Source of the DNA: Scleroderma bovista
Taxonomy: Eukaryota > Basidiomycota > Agaricomycetes > Boletales > Sclerodermataceae
Assembly (NCBI GenBank): GCA_037178675.1
Contig: JAYMGJ010000354.1
Location: 1 to 61,612 of the forward strand
DNA length: 61,612 bases
Direction: 5' to 3'
The translations under genes were made by a program, and so were the position numbers. Under the pieces are notes generated by a model. The model was not told the origin of the DNA. It did no database searches and was given only the letters and a program-made list of their open reading frames with translations. How positions within the stretch are numbered: position 1 is the stretch's first letter; the number at the start of each line of letters is the position of its first letter. Below, one piece after another: positions 53,380 through 61,612 of this stretch.

Positions 53380-54574
53380 ATGACCACCCTTTCAAAAGCC
53401 GAGATATCATACATCCGATCTTCTCTTCTCTCTGATCCACCATTACGCGCCGATGGAAGATCGCCAGAGGACTTCCGGCTAATCGCACTCGAGACCGGCG
53501 TCGCACCACTAGCAAACGGGAGCGCAAGAGTCTCTATCGGACGGGCTGGTCCAAGCAGGGACAGAGAAACGGAGGGCGGGACCGAGGTCGTCGCTGCGGT
53601 CAAACTCGAGGTAGACGGTCTCGGCGAGGGGCAAGAGGGCGGCAACGTCATATGCAGCGTGTCATGGTACGTTTTACAATCAATTGTCTCTCTACACGAC
53701 ATCGAAATGCCCCAGTTCCCCGGCAGCGTATCCCTCGCACTCGTCGCCCGCACTCGACGATCTCCAGTCGGATCTCAGCTCCCTGCTCGCAAGTGTGCTC
53801 TCCCATCCGTCGCTTCGCCCAACAAACCTGCTGATAGTGCCTGGGAAGACAGCGTGGGTGCTGCGCCTCGACGCGATCGTGTTTTCGGACGCAGGCAACG
53901 TTGTCGACTGTCTGCTGCTGGCGTGCCGCGCCGCACTGTGGGACACGCGCGTGCCACGCACGAAAGGCGTGCAGTACCGCGTCTCGGGAACACAGAGTCA
54001 ACCGGACCGTGATGATGATGCAATGGACACGGACATGCGTCAGGAGCGAGGTCGGCCAACGAGCCTGTTGGGTACCCGGGAGACGAGCAGCGTGGCGGAT
54101 TTCGAGCTGACGGACTACTGGGACGACGGCGAGGTGCTCGACGCGAGGGATGCCTGGCCTGTCTGTGTGACGCTCAACATGGTATGCCTGTTGCTGTTCT
54201 ATGGTCAAGTTGGCCGCTTACTGATCAGACTACGGTCATTAGCTACCAGACATGCATTTCCTTGATGCAACCCCCCAGGAGGAGACCGCCGTCCCGCTAA
54301 GGATGCATGTTATGTATGCATTTCCGGGTGGGAAACCCGTTCTACATAGTCTGAGGATGGCGGGTGTGGGGACATCCGATATGACACAGGTCAAAACCCT
54401 GATGAAGGTACAATCCAGGGCAGTGCATGCAACCTATTTATTATTGACCTCCTTCTAAAGCATGCAGAAAAATATGCTCGACATATGTGGTCTGGACTGG
54501 AGGCGAAGCTGAGAGAAGAGGAGACGCGGCGGGGGATTAAGGCACGCGAAAAGTTCCATGGCAGACGACGATGA
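53380..54574 (+). CDS. RRP42: exosome complex subunit RRP42 (RNase PH-like)
   Basis: Four exons: 53380-53666, 53716-54181, 54243-54407 and 54461-54574 (TGA), about 343 residues. The start MTTLSKAEISYIRSSLLSDP with PPLRADGRSPEDFR matches the N terminus of Rrp42/EXOSC7, one of the six RNase PH-like ring subunits of the RNA exosome. The ring subunits are structural and act in 3'-end processing and decay of RNA in nucleus and cytoplasm. Other family blocks are TEVVAAVKLEV, LRLDAIVFSDAGNVVDCLL, ALWDTRVPRTKGVQY and the C-terminal HAEKYARHMWSGLEAKL. A family-specific insertion (SQPDRDDDAMDTDM) is acidic. All introns are 49-61 bp. Confidence 0.92.
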
Positions 54575-54738
54575 CGTCCATACAGTTGTGTGAATAGCAA
54601 ACCAAATCATTAGTGTTTAGGCTGTGTACACTCCTCGGCCACTTTTAACTCCCGCCTACCTTAGTTGCTTCATCAACGCACTGCAGCCCGCAGTGGAACT
54701 TCGCACCGCAAAAGCACGCTCGACGCAGGATAAAAGCC

Positions 54739-55472
54739 TTGTCCTTCATTCACTTTGAACCGTTGCAACAACTCTACGTCACCACTCTCGCCTCAGGGGC
54801 TACCAAACCAAACCAACTCCCTTCGGCGCTTAAACCAACCTCTACGTACAAACGTGTTAGCTTTGGGGCAAGTTCGTTATGGCAACGTGGTGCGTTGGCT
54901 GTCCGTGTTCCTCCCCGAGCCGCAGTTGATAAAAATTTCAGGATCGACATACTCTCTCTCTCCATTGTGAGTTCAGCGTGAGGAAAGGAACTCATCGTTC
55001 GTTGACGAAGTTGGATAGACCACGATCCTGTTCGTGGGGACAGTTCTGGTGATCACTTATGTCGTCAGACAAATCTCGACCAGCATCCAGTCCACTAAAG
55101 AATCGTGAGCATCACTTTCAAAGTCCATGGGAAGAAACAACACCTTACTCGTTGCAGACTGAAAACTCGCGGGATATCCGTTTCAAAAGAGGGCGTTTCC
55201 GTCAAGACCGACAAGCGTTTCGACAGGGAACGCTATCTCGACGCTACGCAACGGTATGTCTCTATCAGTGATTGACATACAGATCGATGATTTGTTTTTT
55301 TTTTTCCAGAGGTATTATCAAGGCTATGGGTGCCTCTTCTTTCGGTAAATCGTCAGACTCGGTCGAGCGCTCCGATTCGCGTAGGTCCGGGTGTAGCACC
55401 AGCTCTGAGCGTGACCAGAAGACGGCGCCAAAAGCGAGCGGTGTTGCGATACGCAAGAGCCGCAGCAAGTAG
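54739..55472 (+). CDS. small single-pass membrane protein, unknown function; start unresolved
   Basis: Exons ending at 54966, then 55019-55104, 55158-55253 and 55310-55472 (TAG) read in one frame: RVPPRAAVDKNFRIDILSLSI, then TTILFVGTVLVITYVVRQIS, then LKTRGISVSKEGVSVKTDKRF, DRERYLDATQRGIIKAMGAS, and a Ser/Lys-rich tail. The stretch SLSITTILFVGTVLVITYVV is a clear transmembrane segment. The Arg-rich N-terminal part could be a mitochondrial presequence. The first exon is open back to 54,739 but has no ATG in frame, so the true start may lie in an unseen exon. I do not recognise the family with confidence. Confidence 0.5.
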
Positions 55473-55767
55473 TCTCGTATCCATCAAATGTAACTTAATG
55501 AGGTGGGGTTCATGTGGGGGCAAATTTCCGCTCGTGCTTATGACTTGGGCCCATCTGTCGCGATGGAAACGTTACGGGGGGGAGTTATATATGTTCCATA
55601 ATTATTAATTACTTCGGGGACACTGGGGTGAAGGTTGGGATATAGTGTCACAACCCAGCTCCAAATATTCTCTTTCATCAGGAGTGAGGATGCCATGTAT
55701 TGGACTACAGCAGTGATTAGTCTATGTAATAATTGGTATGAGTATGATATTGTGGTGTCTAAAGCTT

Positions 55768-58657
55768 TTACTTCTTTGCCTGAGGCAGCGTCTTCCGATA
55801 GGCCTCCGACAGATCCTTCTGGACGTTCGGAAGAACAGGTTGGTGCGTCTAGAGTGAGAGTGAGTGAGATTCAAAGCGTTCTGAAAGGATGAATGCCGTA
55901 CCCTGTACTCCATGCTAAATTCTCCCTTGCCCTGTGTCACACCACGTAGTTGACTCGAGTACCCGAACATGTCGTTCAAAGGCACTTCCGCAGTGCATAC
56001 GAATTCTTCATCACGAACCTCGCTGTCCAAAATGGTGCCTCGACGCTGGTTCAAGCTTCCGATGACGGCGCTCTGGAATTCCGATGGCGCGACAACCTCC
56101 ACCGTCATGATTGGCTCAAGGATGATCGGTTTCGTTTGCGTGTATATTTCCCTGAAGGCACTGATCGTCGCGATGCGGAACGCCAATTCAGAGGAATCAA
56201 CGACGTGGTAGCTGCCGTCCTGGAGAACCATACGACAGCCTACTGTCGGGTTGCCGGACAGAGTGCCCTTTTCCAGTGCTTCGAAGAAACCCTTTCCCCA
56301 GTCAGTCAGCGAATGTAGCATGAATGTCCACAAAGACAGACACCTTTTCACATGCGGGGATGTAATTGGACGGAATAGATCCACCCATGATAACACTCTC
56401 GAATTGGGTATCGCGGCCAAGCTCGTCGTCAAACTCCATAGGCTCTACATAGCCAATGACCCGTGCAAATTGACCCGCACCGCCTGTCTGTTTCTTGTGT
56501 GTGAAATGGAAATCTGCGCGCTGAGTGATTGTCTCGCGATATGCGACACGCGGCTTGCCAGTCGCACAAGCCACATTGTATTCACGTTTCATTCGTTCGA
56601 CATAGATTTCCAGGTGCAGCTCTCCCATTCCAGATATGATTGTCTTAATGGCGACTTACGTTAACTGCAGCTATCCATGGAGACAAGGAATTCATACCTC
56701 TTTGCTTTCGGAGTCGATATGAACCTTGAATGTAGGGTCCTCCTTCTGGAAGCGGCTAAGGGCGCGAGAGAAGTTCGGTGTCTCTTGTCCTACGGGCTTG
56801 ATTGCGAGCGAGATAACTGGCTCCGGGACAAACATAGGAGTCTGGTGTCATTGAAAGATGTTATCTTGTCCATCCTCTGTTGAAAAGGGACTTACCATAG
56901 AGAAGCTGGTAGTACCGTCAGTGAAGGTATCGCCAGAAGAACATTCGACACCGAAGACGGCACAGATCTCTCCAGGGCCTATAGAATCAATATCCTAGGG
57001 TCTCATTTTAATCACGGCTCTCCACAGAAGCTGGATCAACTCACTTCCATTTCGTTGCTGTGCATACGGACCAAGCGTGGAACTTTGACTTTCTTATCCG
57101 TACGAGCATTGAATACGTTGGATCCCTTCTTCAGTGTGCCTTGGTATACCCGCATATATGTCAGTTGACCGAAACGACCTTCTTCCAGCTTAAATGCTAG
57201 AGCAAGAAGCGGCGCTGCAGCAGCTGGAGTGAGGGGGACAGGAGGAGCAGTCGGTTGAGTGGTGTCGTGTGCTGTCGTAGTCGATTCAGCTGGGTTGGCA
57301 AGATATGCACACACTCCATCGAGTAGCGGCTGGACGGCAGTATTCTTGATGGCCGAACCCAAGAAAACGGGTGAGAACTTGAGTGCCACTGTCGCGCGAC
57401 GTATTGCCTCTGCAATTTGCTGATTTGTCGGGGTTTCGTCGCAGAGAATAAGGTCGCCGATTTGTTCATCGACTTCGGCAAGTTGCTCGATGAGTTCAGC
57501 TCGTTTCCCTTTTGCGAGTTCCATCACAGATTCTGGAATCTCATCTGACTCGACAACGTCGATACTAATGAAAGTAGAGGTCAGTAGAGGTAAACACATA
57601 TGAGTTCACCCACCCTTTTTCCCCTTCATTATAGATTGCCTTCCAACGTACGAGGTCAACGACCCCTTTAAGTTCATCCTCGACACCAATGGGAACATGT
57701 ACAGCGGCAGCGGCTATTTTCAGTTTAATCCTGATTTGGTTGATGACCCTCCAAGGATTGGCACCAGGCCTGTACTGTGTGTTGGTATACAAGTGCGGAA
57801 AGGCAATATTCTCCTACCTATCCATTTTATTAATGAAGGATATCCGAGGAACGTTGTACCTGCGCATTTGACGATCGACCGTAGTTGTCTGGCTCTGGTC
57901 ACTCGCGTTAGTACTCCACGCTCTTCTATATAAAAGGATGCCTACTTGAACACCAGCAACAGCACAAAGAACTAAAATAGCACCATCCAAAACTCTTAGC
58001 GCACGCTCAACTTCTATCGTGAAATCGACGTGTCCTATGGATAGTGATATTAGCAGGAAATCACGGCGGTGGAAAACAGGGGACATACCAGGAGTATCAA
58101 TAATGTTAATAGCATATTTTTCCCTTTCACCAGTTACCGGTGACGGGGCGTTCCAGTCGCAGAAAGTCGCAGCACTTTGGATAGTGATGCCCTTTTCGCG
58201 TTCCAGTTCCATGCTGTCCATCTTCGCCCCGACAGCGTCCCGACCACGGACCTAACCGGAGTCAGTGTTGTGTCGAATGGTGAAGACAGTTCAATAAAGA
58301 TGTGCGAGGCATATGCATTGGGCTGCGCAGAGAACGACCACTCACCTCATGGATTTCCCGGATGCGACCAGTGTAGTAGAGGATTCGTTCCGTCAAAGTT
58401 GTTTTCCCAGAGTCGATGTGGGCAGAGACACCGATGTTTCTCTGGAAATGTATCCTCTTCAGGTCGGCCGCGGAGAGCTCATATTTGGGGGAGTCCGAGG
58501 CCGGATCAGCACTCTTGAGTTTTTTGGCAGTAGCAGTAGACGCGGCGCGTCTCCCCGTACACGAGACAGGGAGCCATTGTGGTGACGACCTAGACAACCG
58601 TGAGCTCGTGAGTGCCCAGTTCCATGAAACGGGCACCCCGCGATGGAGTGTCTGCAT
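55768..58657 (-). CDS. MEF1: elongation factor G, mitochondrial (MEF1)
   Basis: Ten exons on the minus strand: 58657-58346, 58251-58089, 58034-57946, 57894-57614, 57564-57045, 56994-56896, 56841-56698, 56643-56344, 56291-55902 and 55848-55768 (TAA). The GTPase drives ribosome translocation in mitochondria. The ATG at 58657 starts an Arg/Ser-rich presequence ([20 protein letters not shown]). G motifs: [20 protein letters not shown] (G1), GITIQSAAT (G2), [13 protein letters not shown] (G3), [15 protein letters not shown] (G4) and FLGSAIKN (G5). Later domains show [36 protein letters not shown] and [18 protein letters not shown] at the C terminus. All joins keep the frame. An insertion rich in Thr/Pro ([17 protein letters not shown]) follows G5. 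Confidence 0.93.
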
Positions 58658-58766
58658 GAGAAACTCTACGGAATCGAAATTTTTGTTGCTGACTCCAGGA
58701 TGGCACTTGCAGCATCGTGGGAACAATATTCCTTCTTGAAACTAATAAGGTGGTAACATTGCTTGT

Positions 58767-59132
58767 CTACAACTTTACATAGTCTTCCATGGCAACATCG
58801 AAACAGAAACTTCGATCAACGCCTGCCACGGGTTGTTGCGACGCATAGCCACACAATAAACCATTCAGGACCCACGGTGTTGATTGATTCATGCTCTCAT
58901 GGTTGTACGGTCCAGTGTCACTAGTCCATACTGAGCACAAGGTCACCTTATTGACGTACGTTGATCCTTTATTGTACCCCATCAAGCCAGCGGTTAAATG
59001 GTACGGATAAGTGCTTAGCGTTCCCAATGTTCCTCTTACAGTATTGACGGGTTGTTCGAATACAATAACATAATATGTATATTGTGTCCCAGAGTTTTGC
59101 TTGCAGAAGCCCATTACATAAATCGGTGCCAT
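58767..59132 (-). CDS. hypothetical protein (121 aa)
   Basis: One exon from ATG 59132 (MAPIYVMGFCKQNSGTQYTYYV) to the stop at 58767. No signal peptide or membrane segment stands out. The protein is rich in Tyr, Ser, Thr and Gly with four cysteines, and looks like a compact beta-rich domain. I recognise no family. It lies upstream of MEF1 on the same strand, 109 bp from its start. Confidence 0.45.
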   Translation of the reverse strand: MAPIYVMGFCKQNSGTQYTYYVIVFEQPVNTVRGTLGTLSTYPYHLTAGLMGYNKGSTYVNKVTLCSVWTSDTGPYNHESMNQSTPWVLNGLLCGYASQQPVAGVDRSFCFDVAMEDYVKL

Positions 59133-59478
59133 GGGTCCTACATCGAATGAAGGTCGTTGACTGGCCAGTGACTAGTTGACTAGTGACCCTCCAGCAGTTT
59201 CCGTACTATGTACAGGTTCAATGCACTAATTGGCGTGTCATGACTTATGTAAATCCTACATAGTAGAATTGGAACTGGAAATGAATAATCGACTGACTGT
59301 ATTGCAATCAAGTGCATCCGCAAGAGCGACAGTTTAGGTTCACGGAACTAAATGATAGTATATATACTTGCTACTGTGGTTCGAGGACCGCAAGTCCGAC
59401 ATCCATGAATATATCTCCATAGTGAACAAATATGACAAATAGTATAAGAGGTAGGTCAGATACATGAGCGGCGTGCTA
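59133..59478. other. intergenic, nothing recognised
   Basis: No ORF or repeat of note. It lies between the hypothetical gene and the 3' end of the kinase gene. Confidence 0.5.
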
Positions 59479-60841
59479 TCAAGATGGAGGCCGTGGAAGG
59501 GCAGGAAGGCGCCTCACCACAAATTCAAGCTGACGTACCCAATGCCATGCAGCACCAAAAATCTGTTCCAGCACGCTTTCATCTGAATCGATCACACGGG
59601 AGCGCAACTTCCACTTGCCAAGCCCTTGTCTGATGGTTTCGAACCGTTCAACTACCTCATCCATGGTTGGTCGTTTGGATGGATCAGTCTGGGTCATATC
59701 CGCGACTAGTGGTTGCATGAATTCCAAACCATGTTTCACCTATGGAATACCATGAAATATCAGAACCATATTACATGACGAAGGACAACACATACATCCA
59801 AAAAGTCCTTTTTGATGGCATTTCCAATGTAGAAGACGTCAGTCGGGAAAGGGTTGTGAGGTCGATCATAATTCTCGAATTCCGGGACTTGCTTATCGCC
59901 TCCCAACACCGGAAGATCAAGAGCGTCGACAGTAGAATCATATCGACGGGATAGTCCAAAATCAATTAAGTAATATTTGGGAGGTCGCTCTGTCCGCGTT
60001 TTGAAACGAGCATATCCAGAGAAATCTCGTTTCATATGATCATCCACGGGATGGAACGGGTCGATGTAGAGGTTGCGTGCATCCATCATGAAATTCAAGC
60101 GCATACAGTCGCTTGAATGACATTTCAATATAATGGGTGACACGTTTCAAAACAACTCACCGGTGGGCAACCCGATTCTTGTGCATGAACTGAAGGCCCT
60201 AGTTAATCGGTGAGATACGCAATATGAAAGAGTGAAAACAATTGTTACTTCAAAGATCTGACGAAAGCATTCCATCACTTCTCCAACGGTACGAAATGGA
60301 GGTGATGTATACATTCGTAGTAATGGCATAACCATGATTACAACATCATCATCATCCGGTACAGGAAAGGTATCATAAATTGGGACGCAATGGTTGTGGA
60401 TGTTGGATCGCAAAGGTTCCGACGTCAGGAATTGCGCGGTCTCGACTTCCTCTGGGTTTTCCGAGTGCCTCACAATCTTAAGGGCAACATAGGCTCCATC
60501 TGAAAGGCGCGTACCATCGAGTAATCTCGAGGGAAGCTACTCAAATAAGCCAGGAATAACTAACGAAGAATGTTACTTACCATGGCTGTTGCACTATCTT
60601 CGCAAGAATACATCCCTTTCTTCGTTCCCCGCCAAGAGGGAACCCAGTCGGGTGCATAACGAGGTCGAAGCAGGTATCCACGGTCTTTAAGCCAATGGAA
60701 GTGTCGGGTCCACCAAAGTTCGTTCTCGGATAGCGGTACTGTGTCCGATGGCTCGGTACCAGGGGCATCACGGCCAAGCTGAGCACGTAAATCGGGAAAC
60801 AGTCCTGGTTCGGCCTCTTGTGTGGCTTTTCTGAGCTTCAT
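59479..60841 (-). CDS. protein-kinase-like protein
   Basis: Five exons on the minus strand: 60841-60581 (ATG, MKLRKATQEAEPGLFPDL), 60536-60249, 60198-60161, 60111-59796 and 59739-59479. Catalytic elements: VALKIVR (Lys), EVETAQFLTSEPLRSNIHNH, the HRD motif built across an exon join (RVAHR|DCMRLNFMMDA) and IDFGLSRRYD (DFG). The C-terminal lobe ends in DMTQTDPSKRPTMDEVVERF. So the kinase core looks complete, although the catalytic-loop Asn sits in a variant LNFM context and the glycine loop is not obvious. It resembles the many kinase-like proteins of unknown role in basidiomycetes. Substrate unknown. It is divergent from the gene at 61,104. Confidence 0.75.
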
Positions 60842-61103
60842 GAAAATATTGATTACCACAAACTCCAACGCGAACGCGAATGAAAGTGAACCTCATGTCC
60901 CAACAGCGCCAAATATGGACCCACATGGACCCCGTTACACGCCCACGTTACAAATTCCGCGAATGTCAGTTTACTTCGCAACTTTGAAGCACATTAACAG
61001 TAGCATTGCCTGCCGCAAAAGTGGAGGACCTATGCACTTTTCCACGATTCATTTGTATAAAAGGTAGTAGAACTCGAATCTTTTAACAATAAATGCACCT
61101 GCC
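60842..61103. promoter_or_regulatory. divergent promoter region
   Basis: A 262-bp gap between the kinase start (minus) and the next start (plus). TATAAAAG at about 61,056 lies 48 bp before the plus-strand ATG and is a plausible TATA box for that gene. Confidence 0.5.
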
Positions 61104-61612
61104 ATGTCCTCAGACAACCATCGTGCTTTTATCGTTTCATCCAACCTGGGACGTGCCCATGATTATGATCCAACGATTTTTCCGTTGGCAAGGTTGAAGA
61201 GGAAAGATACGCTGGAAGCTGGCAAGTTGTTCATCTCCACTTCATTGAGGGAGATTACGATGGCACGCCAATTGATCCAAAATCCGTTGGAATTCCAAAG
61301 AGTTTTCCGCGATGTGGAGCATCAATGCGAAAGGTAAGTCAATATGGCTGCTTTTGTGAGGTTTCAAGACTTATTTTCTCAAGGATGCTCACAAAAGGGA
61401 AAGAATTGGAGCTGCAAAGTAAAACATGGAACCCGCGAAGGTGGCTTGGAGTTCGTCGGGACATCAAGAAATTTAGCCAGAAGGGCTTCAAATTGTACAT
61501 TCTCACTGTGGTACTACATACCATTCATGTCAATGCATATTTAAAACTGACAAAGGATACAGGAAAAATCAAAGACCATCAGACAACCGCTTCTTCCATT
61601 TGTTCCCTCGAA
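61104..61612 (+). CDS. hypothetical protein, 5' part, runs off the right edge
   Basis: ATG 61104 (MSSDNHRAFIVSSNLGRAHD) opens exon 1 to about 61,334. After a 47-bp intron the second exon (about 61,382) reads RMLTKGKELELQSKTWNPRR, then WLGVRRDIKKFSQKGFKLYI. A further intron may follow near 61,508. The protein looks helical and charged. I recognise no family, and the 3' end is outside the window. Confidence 0.5.

Overview
The window looks like a piece of a basidiomycete (Agaricomycetes) genome. The genes are eukaryotic, with many introns of about 45-60 bp. Several families are ones I associate with mushroom-forming fungi: a FunK1-type kinase, a NACHT-WD40 NOD-like receptor, a Plavaka-type transposase and a DUF6532-like gene. 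All exon structures were worked out by eye from GT/AG sites and reading frame, with no transcript data.

Positions 1-51,400 form a repeat-rich compartment. From left to right it holds: a Ty1/copia element cut by the left window edge and inserted in a decayed gag-like ORF; minisatellites (6.3-8.6 kb); a broken hypothetical gene (9.2-10.6 kb); a nearly intact multi-exon transposon-type gene (10.9-15.4 kb) with a 722-bp foldback MITE just upstream; a Plavaka-type transposase in two head-to-head halves (18.2-22.0 kb); and a FunK1-type kinase with one nonsense codon (22.0-24.6 kb). Next comes a DUF6532-like gene spread over 25.65-41.85 kb. Three elements interrupt it, each with its own target-site duplication: a 2.1-kb solo LTR, an 8.05-kb Ty3/gypsy chromovirus, and a 3.2-kb TA-flanked Tc1/mariner-like element. 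Removing the three rejoins the gene in frame. A decayed NACHT-WD40 gene (44.1-48.8 kb) is likewise split by a solo LTR (duplication AAGAA) and a 1-kb TA-flanked element. A 1.2-kb inverted-repeat element follows at 49.7-50.9 kb.

Positions 51,400-61,612 are an ordinary gene island with little repeat: MET22/HAL2-type bisphosphate nucleotidase, exosome subunit RRP42, a small membrane protein, mitochondrial elongation factor G (MEF1), a hypothetical protein, a protein-kinase-like gene and a partial gene at the right edge.

Two elements stand out. The Tc1/mariner-like element carries an apparently complete spliced transposase and an apparently complete spliced passenger gene, convergent inside long inverted repeats. 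The chromovirus has a textbook -1 frameshift heptamer at the gag stop, a possible self-priming site next to its 5' LTR, and a spliced antisense gene between pol and the 3' LTR. Across the repeat-rich part, ten of the eleven in-frame nonsense codons I found are TGA, consistent with CGA to TGA decay of methylated CpG. The gene island shows none.
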